Of a stretch of DNA of 64,000 nt, positions 41,257 through 54,300 are shown piece by piece (position 1 is the stretch's first letter; each line of letters starts with the position of its first letter). The notes below the pieces were generated by a model. The model worked only from the letters and a program-made list of their open reading frames with translations, had not been told where the DNA came from and searched no databases. Source of the stretch: Meconema thalassinum. Its lineage: Eukaryota > Arthropoda > Insecta > Orthoptera > Tettigoniidae. A program made the position numbers and the translations under genes. Location of the stretch: positions 794,344,979 through 794,408,978 of the forward strand of contig OX336389.2 of the NCBI GenBank assembly GCA_946902985.2, given 5' to 3'.

Positions 41257-42954
41257 ATTTATTTATTTATTTTATTTTATTTATCCAGTTTGAAATCAAT
41301 AATATATCGGATTTGCGCACACAATATTCAACCATTCCACTCACTATTCAATGATGGATTCCTTTCAAGAAATTAACAACAGTAATTATTACTCTGTACG
41401 AATAAATTCTTCCACTGCATTATATTAATCATATTCCGGACATACGGCAAGGTTTCAACAAAACTAGGGCATGTCTAACAATATCGAACAAAAGCGGCTT
41501 CGAAGAATGAGTAGATAAAATTGATCAGAACTATGAATTGCATTCTACTGATGATGTCCAGATGTCACATAAAATGGGGCAACCATTTGGTTGTACCCTT
41601 CAATCCATAAATGACCATCCCTATTTTTCAAAATATTATATTCTCTTAACATATCGGGCAACTATTCCCTGTGGCTGACGCATCATGTCCACAAACGTCA
41701 TTGCTTTTATTTATGTCTGTTCACCAACTGCATAACCAGTTCAATTTTAATTACTTCATTACCAGCAAGTCACATGCTTGCCTTAACTCATGAGCCTCAA
41801 GGCTCCATAAACAACTTCTAACATTCGGATATCACATAGCTGTTTGTTATTAAATTATTTCTTCCCATAGTTCAAAAAATATTCAGTCATTTCACGTTTT
41901 ACCCTTCTACCATTTCGTAAAGTATGTTAAATCCCTGCATTATACATTAAAATTCTTCCGGAATTTTGAATACCTTCCGTGTCCTATTATCTTACTGCAT
42001 TATTCTCCGTAATTTATACAGCCTCGTAACCATCCGATCTTATCCACTCACAACAAAATATTGTCATTGCTTCAAATGTGCTATATTAAAACTGGAGATA
42101 TGGAAAATAACTGGATCGTAATTCAAATTCTTTACGTTGTTCAAAACTGATCAAAAATTATCCAAAAATTAATCAAAAGTTAATACTCATAGATTATTAT
42201 TATATTATTCCTATTCCCAAAATGTAGATCTAGAATGCATTAATTGAACTGCCCAAGTTTCGACTCGAATAAAAATAATAATTAATTCCTAGTGTTCATC
42301 AATTATGAAAATCTAAGGCTGATGACCTATAATTTAAGTAGTAGAAAATAAACTAGTTCAGCTGACCAACAACTTTGGTTCTTAAACTCAACGCATGACA
42401 AACGTAGAATCGTAGAATGCGCAAGGAAAAATATATAAACCGTAGATATTCTCAAAAGCTGGGTCCATTCAAACTACAAAATAGTGTTCATATTTCTTTG
42501 AGAAAAGAAAGTTCCAAACGCATAAAGCTAAAAAAGATATAGGTTCGCTTACATATTGAAGTTCTTGAAGTGATGAATCTGCCAGTGGTTAGTCCAACGG
42601 TTCGATGCTTCCAAGGTTACCCTTCGTTCGCTCCCGCAAACGCCCGTCTCCAGTCGCGTTTCGGCCTCCATTTCTACTCGCAATTCACTTAGCAACACAT
42701 GCTTACGATCACGAATACTTGTCCGTAAACGGCCCGCGTAGTTCCGCGTGTCACCGGCATTGTAGCTTGTGCTATCGAAAACTTAGTGGTTTCACCCCAC
42801 TCGCTCCATGATTTCAGTTCAGCAATAATTTCTAGTACAGCTTTGACAGACACTTTTGTGGATACACTTACCGTCTTTGCAATGGTTCATATTCGAAGAT
42901 CCTGACATAGGAGCTCAACCTATAACGTCAATATACACCTACCGGGGTAATTCC
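41257..42954. other. No identified gene
   Basis: AT-rich DNA, with a GC-richer patch at 42590-42800 that has no recognisable homology and no exon-like splice pair. Confidence 0.45.
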
Positions 42955-43185
42955 ACGCAAAGAGATGTAACGCCATTTGGCCAACTTACCTCAGGGCTTG
43001 CAAGGCGAATTGGTTCAAGCCCAACCGTCAGCCATTCTTGAAATGGTCTTCCAAGGTTTTCCGCCTTCAACTCAACCTGATTCCCGGATGGTAACTTCTA
43101 TTATGCCATGGCCGCTTCCTTCCAAATCATCGCAGAGTTTCCTTCATCTTAATTCACTCCACCTCGGCTTTCATTGTCCAAAAAC
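42955..43185 (+). mobile_element. tRNA-derived SINE, family C (diverged)
   Basis: B-box-like TTGGTTCAAGCCCAACC, then GGTCTTCCAAGGTTTTCCGC and CTATTATGCCATGGCCGC, then TTCCTTCCAAATCATCGC. Aligns with the minus-strand SINE at 47880-48244, but is more diverged. Confidence 0.65.
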
Positions 43186-43399
43186 CATTTACTCTTCAGA
43201 TTACAATGAGCACTTGAACGACATCGCTGACTTGTTCAGTGACAAAACCTACTGGTCGCCGTCAAATCCCGCTTCATCTTCTCCTGCAGTGGTGGTCAAA
43301 TACATGTTTGGAACACAATTGGAAAATACATGCTCTCTCGACTTCTACGTATTATGAAGAATTTGAACAGTAAATACTACTTCAAGATGGTCTCAGAGC

Positions 43400-44340
43400 C
43401 CGGGCTACAGTCCCTCCTCCAAGCAAGTCTACTTGCCATATTTCAGCACAATAATGCCCACCCACATAAATTATATATGCAATGTACCAGCCTTCTTAGC
43501 CACCACGTTCGCCTTACATGTCACCCGTCGGACATGCCTGGGATATGGGTAAAGTCCTGCGCGGATGCAGATACCTGAGGATAAACCCACGGATATCCGC
43601 AAACTTTTTCACCATGCGGATATTGTTTGCATGGCTGTGCGGATTGCGGTGAAGCTGCGGATAATGTTTGGAGAAAATTTGCGGATATTTTTTAGAATAT
43701 AATCCGAACTTGTTTTTCGTGACTAATGTAAGATGATGATTTAAGCTAATCTCAATCAAATTATGTCATTAAGCATAATTAACACACCGAACCGGAAAGG
43801 GTTGCAATTCTGGCTGTATAGCATTCATTTTAGACATAGCACTCTACATACAAAGCCTAAGGGAACGATTTCTTCCTCAAATGTCTAAATATGTTGCTTT
43901 AGTAATTTATGCTTTATCTAATTAAAAATAATATTGTTATGCCAGTAGATTCGGATAACAAACGTCCGAATGCCAAAAAAAAAAGTACTGCGGATGTGGA
44001 GCGGGTGCGGATAACAGCCGTGCGGGTGCAGATATTAGGCATGCGGATACGGGGCGGATGCGGATAACTTTTTGTGTCTCCGCGCCGGACTCTAATATAG
44101 GTTGTTCGGCAATTTGTTCGTCACGGTTTTCTTAAGACAACTGTATGCATTATGGACTCGCCTACAAACCATGTGGAGGAAGATTCTTCAAGAACATATC
44201 CAGGCACTCGCTGATTCAATTCCATGCCAATCAGTAGCTGTGATTGAAGCACGTAGGACCAGACACCATTCTGAACTGTCGAGGTCAGAGATCATATACA
44301 GTTCTGTAATCCTAATCATTCGTGTATGGTCATGTACCTA
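43400..44340 (+). pseudogene. Tc1-type transposase relic split by a TIR element
   Basis: The first part (43360-43550) encodes LLAIFQHNNAHPHKLYMQ, where Tc1 proteins have FQQDNARPH (second catalytic D changed to N), then HPSDMPGIW, corresponding to SPDMSPIEHVW (E motif degraded). After a 541-base insertion the C-terminal part (44130-44300) reads LRQLYALWTRLQTMWRKILQ, then EHIQALADSIPCQSVAVIEA, which matches the W-x-x-IPQEHIQxLxDSMPRR region. It is another Tc1 lineage than the intact copy at 20.4 kb, and long dead. Confidence 0.75.
43553..44093. mobile_element. TIR element rich in GCGGAT repeats, inside Tc1 relic
   Basis: The ends AGTCCTGCGCGGA (43554) and the complement of AGTCCGGCGCGGA (to 44093) are inverted. 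Near both ends GCGGATA/GCGGATG recurs many times (43560-43690 and 43985-44070), in mirrored orientation. The pattern of short TIRs plus many subterminal hexamers is typical of hAT-type non-autonomous elements. It carries no coding sequence. Confidence 0.65.
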
Positions 44341-44884
44341 ATCTGCGGTTTGACATGGATTTCAAACACATGTACCCTACATGGTGTTGACATTTTCACA
44401 ATCTTTATTTAAGGAAACACAGAATAGCTTACTCCATTGTCTAATGTGAAATATTGACTAGACATAAAAAATATTGATTAGTTAATTAATTAGTGCAGCA
44501 TTGCAAGTGGGTTATTCTCCTTCGATATCATCTAGCAAAGACCAGCGTTGACTATCAAGGTCAGCAACCACATAATAACGGCTAGAAGGATAGGTTGAGG
44601 GTCAGAATTAATCACCGTTTGAGTGTGTCACAGGAATTGCCTCATGCATCCGAATTGCCATTTCTACTAAGCGCTAATCATGTTTTATGAAGCAGTCGCT
44701 GCAGCGGAACAGCTGACGTCACAACAAACGCGTGATCTTAATTTGACCTGTTTTTCAACCTAGTAGCAGATCTAGTTAAGGAAAAATACGTCGGGTCACA
44801 TCCAATGTGACACAAGCGCAAAACAGTGCAGGACACAGATGCAGATACAAACTATTAAATTAGATAGAAAGAGTTAAGTTGAGA
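44341..44884. other. No recognisable gene
   Basis: AT-rich DNA; nothing supported. Confidence 0.5.
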
Positions 44885-45010
44885 AACGTACTGTATTGAG
44901 AATCCAGTTAGCAAGGTTCTGGGTTTTATCCCTAGCATTGCCAAGAATATTAATTGTGGTCTGAGGGCTAGAACAGGATACACTCACTCTCGTGGGGCTA
45001 AATTAAAATC
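44885..45010 (+). mobile_element. SINE fragment, family A
   Basis: Contains CAAGGTTCTGGGTTTTATCC (B-box region), ATTAATTGTGGTCTGAGG and GATACACTCACTCTCGTGGG, matching the 50960 copy. The 3' half is missing. Confidence 0.55.
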
Positions 45011-47870
45011 TATTAATCAATTTATCATGCATATTTACATCTTCTAACGCAAAACACAATATAGATGGTTTGAAAAGGTTATAGGCAAGCATCAACATCA
45101 GAATTTAGTACCGTGTTTCAGTTTATTATAATATATATTATTATAAAAAATCTAGGTTGTAGGTAAAACGCTCATGTTCTTTTAGAAATAATTCATTCAT
45201 TCATTTTCATTTAAGACAGTATTGCCTTTCAGCACCCAGTTAGGTCTTCAAGTCTCTGTTTACCAACGAGCCACCTCCATGATTCCTTATCAGTAGTAAG
45301 CGCTACCTCGTCCTTCTAGAATATAAATGACCTTAAATACCCTACAAAACAAAATAATAATATATTAAATACTGGCTTAAATTTACCGTGGAAGGTTGTG
45401 AACTACATGACTGGCAACTGAGACATTTTCATACATGTTCCGTGCTTATCAATCACGGTACGAATTAAACAACGGGAGACGTAGAGGAATCATTAGGCCT
45501 ACTCTTGCTCTTCACAAAGACGAGGAGATCGAGAAGGAGGACGGCGATATACAATAACAACCATCTAGGAATTGTAGAAGAATGATTATTGTAAAAAATG
45601 GTCTCATTATTATTGCGGAATTTAACTGAGGGACATATTATTTATAGACAAAGAATATAAGGGTCAGTGAAGTAATTAGTTGGAGGACGAGGTTGTAGTA
45701 TATTGGTCAGACACCTCTTGATAGGAAAGCCTGAACGACAGAATTACAAAAGGGTGTTGGTGTGTACACAGAATGAGATTATTATTAGACTGCATTTCAG
45801 TGAAGTATATTATAACGAAATAATTACTACTTTAACAAAGGCTAAGATTAAGTTAAAACAATCTTTTACGCTCAAATCACTAAAAAACGACAATGTAAAA
45901 GAATAAGATGTCGTCCAATCCTAGCAAAGACGGGTAGGGCTTATATGGAGGCTCGATATAACTTAGTATCAATGTGGAACTCATATCTGAAGAACAGAAT
46001 AAGTACGGTATTACCCAAACGAGGCCAGTGGATACCAGGAAAATATGTTAGTAAACAAAGTACACGGAACTGTCGTAGGGTCTGATTCAGATGAGTTGTC
46101 CGCTGGGTCGCGTATCATCTAATGTGCAAGTGTTGAAGCGTTATTGAATGGAAGTTTTGCATGAATTATGTCGGTATACTGTAATATTTCCAATGTTATA
46201 TGTTTTGTTACTGAGAGTAGATAGATGGCAGTCTATAGCACATCACTTGATTATCCTACTGTACTTGAAAACTGAAAAGTGCAAATGGTCAAAGTTGAAA
46301 CTATCTTACTTGAAGTTATTTAATTTTTCCGACTACTTTAATACCAAATAAGAAACTTTAGTATTGGGTCAAGACGGTCATGTGTTGTAGAAGGAATACA
46401 ATATGCTAACCTGAATGTATGAATGATTCGACAAGCCCAGGACATAAGTCCGGAACCTTCAGATTTCCGAACCACTTCTCCAGCCTTTGAGCAACCGTGT
46501 TCAGCCACTTCTTCTCTGATTGGCGTGGCACATCTTCAGTAGTGGTAAGTGTTGCCATCCCATGTTTAATGCATTTGTAAGTCCTACCTGACTAGAGTAT
46601 GGGTCCAAAAGCTGAGAGTTTCAGGTACAGCAATCGCAGGTCTTCCTAGCTAGTTGATCCCATGGCGTATAGTTGAAAAATATCGCTTGACCTAATGTAC
46701 AGCTGCCAAGATCTATGTGACGAGAATAAGGGTTGAAATGCTTTAGAGCACGGCTCTCGGGCAGCCATAGATGGAAATGTTTGGTGAGACATTTCAAAGC
46801 AGGCAATGTGGTGATTCACACAACATTGACATGAAATGAGTAGGATAGAGATATGCAATGCTAGCAATGATAGAACTACCAAAGAAACAAATGACGTGAA
46901 AATATTTAAAACTATACTATCCCTTGCGTAACGACCCCAAAAAAGGCAGAGAGCTTGCGAAATTTATTAATATAATGCCTACCAAACATTATAACTCACA
47001 AAACGTTGCAGATAAAGAGAAGATTTTGTAATAGGAACCAAAGTATAACATAGTATTGTTATATACGGTACTTGTCTATGAAAAGTCTACTACTTCTCCC
47101 TACATCCTCAGTACATTTATAACAATGAGGCTCGTAGCGGACAGTGATAAAGGGTTTGTCGTGAATAATTTAGCATATATAACATAGTGGTAAATTATCA
47201 CGACACTAATAATTAGTTATTAACCAAATTTCTATTAACAATCCTCTCAATGTCCATACACCACACGCACAAACGTGCCTGCGAGTTAAAACTCAGACAC
47301 TCTCATGTTCTGAATTGCATGGTAGCAAACTCTGCTGCCTTTGTGGTGCTTAAGATCACGTGATATTGTAACTTAATAACAAGCTAGTAAGGCTCAAGGG
47401 GATTGGCCGATTCTGGGTCTAGAGTAGTCAGATGTATATTCTAAATTGCGATATTTTACTTCTTTATACCTTTTATCGACAGCTCCTAGGATTAAGACGC
47501 TAGTAATGTTCAATCTGACACCTATTGCGGACGTGGAGTGCACATGAATAGAGAAGGAACAATTAAAATTTCTGCACATTTTGAGTGATAGGGACACATC
47601 TGTTTTGAATGCAAGTTGTTTGTTGAATTATCTTTAATGTAAACATCTCCCAAATAGTGTCCAGTGGTATCGTATGCCAAATCGTATCAAAATGTCTGGA
47701 ATGTGCATTTCCATTCAAGCATGCATCAATTCAATATTTCATCACTTCCAATATGTGCCTTATGGAAGAATGTTCAGATGATCCAGCTGGTGTAATAAGT
47801 ATAGCGGTGGAGGAAAGCGACTTGAGATCCTGTCAAGACCCATTGACAACAACCCCAGACTCGCATGCCA
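45011..47870. other. No established gene
   Basis: AT-rich DNA. One weak minus-strand exon candidate (46411-46533) is listed separately; nothing else is supported. Confidence 0.45.
46411..46533 (-). CDS. Possible short exon, unidentified
   Basis: On the minus strand, AG (46534-46535) precedes and GT (46409-46410) follows a 123-base stretch. It is open in one frame and reads in part RQSEKKWLNTVAQRLEKWFG, then NLKVPDLCPGLVESF. The start and end phases are equal (2 bases at the start, 1 at the end), and the composition is more protein-like than the flanks. The open frame extends about 20 codons beyond the acceptor, the pyrimidine tract is weak, and no family is recognised. It may equally be chance or a transposon fragment. 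Confidence 0.2.
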
Positions 47871-48253
47871 TAGAATCTCTTTTTTTTATTTATTTTTTTA
47901 TTTTTTTTAGCGTATGGCTTTTAGTGCCAGGAGTGTCCGAGGACATGTTCGGCTCGCCAGTTTTGTAGCTGCTTCGAGGCGGACACCCAATGGGTGAGCT
48001 ACAAGTACCGTCGCGTGTGGAGTGTTGTCTGGGGAGGAAAGTTTGTATGTAAGGACGAGGAGTTGGAAGGTAGCGGCTGTGGCCTATAGTTAGGGACCAA
48101 CCCCGGCATTTGCCTGGAAGGAAGATGGGAAACGACAGAAGACCATCTTCAAGGTTGCCGGCGGGGGGATTCGAGCCTCCTCGCCTCCCGGATGTGAGCG
48201 ACTGCCAGCAGTCATGCCGTAACGACCACGGCTAACTCACCCGGTAGAATCTC
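47871..48253. repeat. 9-bp target-site duplication flanking SINE
   Basis: TAGAATCTC at 47871-47879 and again at 48245-48253 brackets the SINE exactly. Confidence 0.88.
47880..48244 (-). mobile_element. tRNA-derived SINE, family C, full length
   Basis: On the minus strand: GTTAGCCGTGGTCGTTACGG, then CATGACTGCTGGCAGTCGC (A-box side), then GAGGCTCGAATCCCC (B box), GATGGTCTTCTGTCGTTTCC, GGCAAATGCCGGGGTTGGTC, and an A-rich tail (Ts at 47880-47910 on the + strand). Full head, body, tail and target duplication make this the best-preserved SINE in the window. Confidence 0.93.
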
Positions 48254-49794
48254 GTTAACACAAACTTATGTCGTGAGAGAGTAACAGAGGACCACCGTGG
48301 ATATCCGGCTTTCAATTAAAATATGGTACCGACCATGGTTGCTCTTTGAACCAATCCAACACCAGGCAGGCCAGTCATCACACAAATATGCTCTTAGAAT
48401 CTTCAATGACGTGATGGGAAATTTGTAACAATTAATGAAAACAAAGTCAAATTATACAGCTGATGTATATGAAACCTGTGAAGGTGAATGGATACTAGAA
48501 TCGTACGCTAAGATCACGTAACTGTCTCATCAGTCCTTCAAGAATTCGTAATGAGAATGCACGAATTCTAAAAATGAATTGGTATAAACGTGAGCATTAA
48601 AAAATCGATCACAGAGAGAACTGATAAAAAATGAAAGCACATTGTTAGTTTCTTTAACAGTGAATAACATCTTCTATATTATCTCTTAAATGGTGCTCAG
48701 TATGTTATTAAATATACATCCTGATTCCAGTACGTCGATTTGTGAGCTCTTGGACAGAATGCCCAAGACACCAGATAATGATTATTGGCTTTGGCTTGCT
48801 TATGTTTCTTCTCTCCATACAATGGACGGAGCTATATTATAATTTTAATTGTTCTGTTAATATTCGACTACGTCATTTAAGTAGCAACAGTAGAAAGGGG
48901 AAATCAGCCCATAGCATATTGAAGTTTAATTTTAAAAAACTCCAATGGGTATATTTTACGATCTGTTAGCCCTCCAACACAGAATAATACAGACAGTACA
49001 CTGTATTTGTGAAATATTAATGGAATTACACTTCTTTGTAATATTAATATACCGAAGGCGCATAAGCACTTGAAATTCTTGCCATCAAAGTGTGACCATC
49101 GTAGTCGACTATCGAAAGAGCAGTGACACGTGCCTATTCGTACAAAAATCACATGAAGTAAACTTATTTTTTTAAAGATTGCCATCAACCAAGTCATTGT
49201 TCACCATAACACACATTTACGTGCATGCATATTTAACATAAAAATCTCAAGCTTACAAATGTGTAGCATCAAGATCTTGTTTTCTAGAATTAAGACCCAT
49301 CTTCTCTAGCGTAATCCAACACAATACAAGAGACTCAAATGGCCTTGCTAAGCCGAACACAACTAAGCCTGCTGAGCGTAAAGACTGGCGCTCTCGATTC
49401 TCGCCCTGGAATCTCTCGTTCATTTTTCAACTACTGCACCATTTTTGCCTTCTTCTTTCTCGAGGTGTATTAACGTGGTTTTACGCATTTCCAACACCAG
49501 GAAAGTGAGCAATGTGTTATGTTACTGCATGTAATTCATTGTTGCTTGTGATTATTCCCAAATACATCTTAAATCATCGTGAAGATCGTTATGACGTGAA
49601 TATTTGATAGCAATGTACGTCGTAGTTGAAGTTTCAAAGATGGTGTTATAGATTCATTTTGGGGCTTTCAGATGCCGTGGTCGTTCATCCCCGCGTACTT
49701 GTTTGTGTTAACTCTGTCTATTAACCGATGTTATTGTGACGGCTGCAGGAATATGTGTATTATCTAATATAGACTACGATATAGGAGAAGGCGA
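48254..49794. other. No recognisable gene
   Basis: AT-rich DNA; nothing supported. Confidence 0.5.
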
Positions 49795-50030
49795 CCGTGT
49801 CTTTTATTTAGGAACCATCCAGGCATTTGCCTGGAGTAGTAGTGGGAAATAAATTGAGAAAAATATTTTGGGACAGATGCAGTGTGTATCAATCCTATCT
49901 CTTCTCAGTTTTGGATGAGTGTACCCTGCTCCAACCCTGAGACCAAAAATAAATGTCTTGGCAGAGCACGAATCGAACGCAGCACCTTTGGATCGGAAGT
50001 TTCAGCACGTACCTCAAGAACACAGAAGGC
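49795..50030 (-). mobile_element. tRNA-derived SINE, family A with family-C-like 3' module
   Basis: On the minus strand: GTGCTGCGTTCGATTCGTGC (B box), TTATTTTTGGTCTCAGGG and GGGTACACTCATCCAAAACT, as in family A. The end has GGCAAATGCCTGGATGGTTC, as in the 47880 element. The combination suggests exchange of 3' modules between SINE families. Confidence 0.65.
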
Positions 50031-50324
50031 GTCTAAAATAAAGTTTTTGAGAAGACGCCATGTTTTCCTGATTGGCCTAAGTTCTTATCATCACAACGTT
50101 CCTGTAGTAAACCACAGCTGTGACTGAGGCGGAAGAAATTGAACGGATTCCCAAATCAACTCGGAATGTTTAATGGAATGGAATTTCCATATATAAATAC
50201 CTGAAACCGTTCCTGACATAAAAAAACACATCTTTGAAACCTGGCAATTCTCAACAATAATTTGCACAAATGTGTATCAGATAATTTCTATTAACACAAA
50301 GAAATAAAACGGACTGCATTACCT

Positions 50325-50480
50325 ATGCTTGCTAAGGCACATGGGACCAAGTTATCTATGGGTTTCATAAGCGAGAGGGTTCCAGCCCCAACGACGGCCA
50401 TCCTTGTATTTGTTTTTACCAGATTTTGAGTTTCAACTCCAGGCAAATGCTTGGAGGACACCTCATAATACGCCTTTTAA
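50325..50480 (+). mobile_element. SINE-like fragment
   Basis: TGCTAAGGCACATGGG, then GAGAGGGTTCCAGCCCC (B-box-like), then ACTCCAGGCAAATGCTTGG, which is the 3' module shared with the neighbouring SINEs. Confidence 0.45.
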
Positions 50481-50959
50481 TACTCCTTGCTAGTTTGGAA
50501 TCGTCTCTTTCATCTCTAACTAGTTTGTAAGGACATTCACCAGTCAAGACCTCCCTCCACAATGAAATTTGCGATATTTTATTCCAGACTCCATTGAAAG
50601 GAGGGTACTAAAGCGTTGTCAAATTGTGCGCGTCCCAGACTCGGAATGTGGTGCATGAAGTCCCAGCTAGCAATCGCCACGTTCCAGGAAGACGACTAGA
50701 TAAGGGACAGTGATGCATACCTTTAGCTGTTCAGTGAACAAGAAATCCATCTTAGTTCGTACCAGGTCAAAGGACTGGTAAATGCCAAAAATATATATTT
50801 TTGCACGAACTACAATGACGAGCTAGAGTTGATTTTAAGACAAACATCCATCATTATTTCACAAAATATCTAGCAGGAAGAGGGTGTTCTCCTCCTAATC
50901 TAACTGAATACGTACCAAGAATATGAATGCATCCTACTGTGCTGTCTCCCAAAATTCTC

Positions 50960-51300
50960 CCGCTCGCTTCGTGATGCTGTGGATAGTATTCTTGGCCGTC
51001 ACCCTTTAGATTCGGTTTCGATTCCTGGCTCTACCAAGAAAATTAATTTTGGTCTGGGTGCAGGGACGGGGTGCACTCAGTCTCGTGTGGCAAAACTGAG
51101 ATCAGCTTGTTTCTATTCCCACCTCAGCCAACCTGGAAGTTGTTTTTCCGTGGTTACCCACTTCTACTCCATGTAAATGTTGATATTGTTCTATACCTAA
51201 GGCTACGGTCACCTCCTTTTCAATTCTGAAAATAAAAATATACACACTGATACAGACACAACAATAACACAGATTATCTGCCAATACTCGCAAGTACACA
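50960..51300 (+). mobile_element. tRNA-derived SINE, family A
   Basis: The head has TGATGCTGTGGATAGTATTC and CGGTTTCGATTCCTGGC (B box). The body has TTAATTTTGGTCTGGGTGC, GGTGCACTCAGTCTCGTGTG, TTCCCACCTCAGCCAACC, and an end with ACAACAATAACACAGATTAT. It is the most complete family A copy here and useful as a reference for the others. Confidence 0.75.
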
Positions 51301-54300
51301 GGACTAAATAACCGCGATGTTTAAGCCCCTCAAATGAAACAAAAACAATTATCCTTCCAGATTCGTATCTTACAAAATTGTCTCTCAAACAAGAGATGTT
51401 GAATCCTTTAAATTTATATCAGTGGATTTTTACGTCGACATCCTCTAAAATATCTCAGGAAAATGTCAATAATTTAATGATATCGAGAGATATAATATCC
51501 ACCAATCACTTGCGGTTCTTTACTAATGTCGAGGGTAACTATCCTCATACTGACAGTGACGTGTGATCGAGCTCCTTAAAAACTATCACACATAATAATA
51601 ATGTGCCTACAGTTCCACATGAGAGTAGAGTTTTATTAATCATCCTAATAGTAACATACTGTATTTATGCATCATATTTAAAATATTTAAATGATTACAA
51701 TAACATTTTCTTACGTATTATATATATTTATTCTAATCATTCACAGCGATGAGCTGATATGCTGGAGTCGATTCCTCGGAACCTCTGCTACCATCCGTCT
51801 ACATTGTCATGAATGATCATGAAGTAATTTAATTTTATTGACCTCACTCTCATCATAGCTCCAATGGCTGGTATCACATCTCTCATAATCAAATTCGGTT
51901 AATCATCTCAATCAATTCAATTCAAATCATGCGCCAGTTGTACTCATGAATATTACCAGAAACTCCAAAACTGATCCACTCCTTGAAAATAGATTAGGCT
52001 TATTTCCATCAGCATGTTTAAATCACATATAATGAGTTACTAGCCTTAATTAGTCCTTCACTCACCATATCATTCACGTATTGTATTTATTAATATTATT
52101 ATTAATAATAAAACAGACCCGGCCAGTGGCTGGAAACTGTGCAAGATGATGATGATGAATTATTAATAATACTTTCAGGATATTATTTAGTGGTTCAACA
52201 TTATTATTAGCAATCAGCATATCTTATTTCTGTTATTTATTCCTTTTATTTAAATGGTCCATTTACTAAATTGTTTTAACCGCATTTCACTGTTATTTGC
52301 AATGATTATTATACATCCAAATTACTCGTGGTAATATAGCATTAGTCCAATACTTTTGTAAATAAATTCCACAAAAGTACATGTACGTTGGGTTCTACTT
52401 GAACCGTAGATACATTTCTTTAATTACACGATCCTGGTGGCACACTTGCTCACTACCCAAAAATCATATCTTTCACTCCCAGAATCAATGCTCTCACCTC
52501 TACTATAGGTCACCTGCTTGAAACCCCTTCACTTGACCCAACAGGACTTCATATAGCGCATGTCTTTATCGGTACATTTTCTTGAACTCTAACTCGCTAC
52601 TCCTTATATATCCCATACTTGCTTGACGAGTGAAACAGGCCCATCTCCACTTATCCTCTGTAAATCATTTAATTTGCCTAGCTGCACATTGTTATGTAAT
52701 GACCGTGAATGGGTAAAATTTGGAAGGGTAGTTTTTTTGTTAACACGAGTTTAAACCCCAAAGTAATAGCATGCTCAGATAGCCAGTACATTAGGTGACC
52801 AGAATTTATGCCGTTTGGAATTGTTGTGCCCATCAAAGGTGCGCTGCCTTCATTGATTACAAAGAACCTTCGCTGGGCCGTCTTGAAGACGTAGAGAATG
52901 CGTTATTAAGAGTCTTGCCACTCTACCAGCATGTAATAGTTATGAGCAATTTTAAGACCTACGTATGAGGTAATACGAAGCCTGAAACTCGGCAGCTCTC
53001 GAATGTACTGACGCAACGGGATTTGAAAATTCTAGAGCTACTGTCAACACATCACACGCACAGATCACCCACAACAATTTGCTTGATATTAGTATACAAG
53101 AATTTTGAAAGTCAAAAATATGTAGGCTACTACAATGACAGTCATCTATCACCATAGAAAATTTCAGTTTGATTGCTGTAATATTTCAGAGATTCTGAGA
53201 ACAGATGAAATATTTCGCATGGTCACTATGAAATGTTGTATTGCATGCACCAGCACAGAAATATTGAAGGAGCGGTTTATTATGCAAAATTTTACTTTGA
53301 TCACTTGATAAGCGCACAGAAAATAAAGGTATGATTTAATATTATAGCGCAGCTGCCACATTGAAATTTTCAATACATTTTAATTAAAATATACGTCTTT
53401 GTATTAAGCCTTAATTGAACGAGATGCTATATAGACCCATTGAACCCGAAATATTCTAACGTAGCTAAAATTTGATTATTATAAGTTGTTCCCAGTAATG
53501 GCGAATTATTCCAACTCATGAGTTATGAAGTCCACCATATGAAAATGAAGGATATGCATAGTATTTTCGAAGTAGATGGAACTCAAACAATGCTTCACAG
53601 TAGTTGTTTTAATTCTTTCTGCAACTACCCTAATTTGTTACACAATGCACAGTCTCCTTCAACATCATTTTCGAAGTGGACTAGCCGTTTAATCTTTAGG
53701 CCTACTGGTTGTTGAGAAGTTACGCGAGGACCTTCAAAAGACGAGATGTACCAATCGTTGATAGTTTTTGCTGTAAAAGTAACAACAAGTGGCATGGGAC
53801 AGGTGACATGGTAGAGCTTAACTGTGGTTAGGCTGTCCGACCTTGGCAGGCCAGCACCCGCGTGATTTAATGATATGAACTCTGTTCATTGTTCTGCTAG
53901 GAATTAGTTACTGAAAAGGAGAACATTTGAGGCGAAAACAATAGATATTACACTTTTGTTAAGATATATGAACTATCAGTCAGTAAGCAAATTCTAATAA
54001 AAGTAGAAAATATTTATGGGCTTTTGAACTTTTCAATATATTTCATGTTTAACTACATTATCTTTCATGTTATGATAAGGAAGAATGATTGATATAAATG
54101 TAAATATATCATAGAAATAAATGGGATTATGATTAAACATAACACATACATCCATGTCCAAGTCCGGATTCGAGTCAGCATCCGAGCAGTACCTCGGTTT
54201 CAAGACCAACCCTTACCTCTGACCAACGCCGACCGGCAAACATGAAAAGAAAAAGAATTCAGGAACTTGATTGGGACACATTTACAGTATTTATGTAATA

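Noticed and set aside
42605..42811. GC-richer reading frame as a host exon
   Set aside because: No splice pair, no recognisable domain, and it borders SINE sequence.
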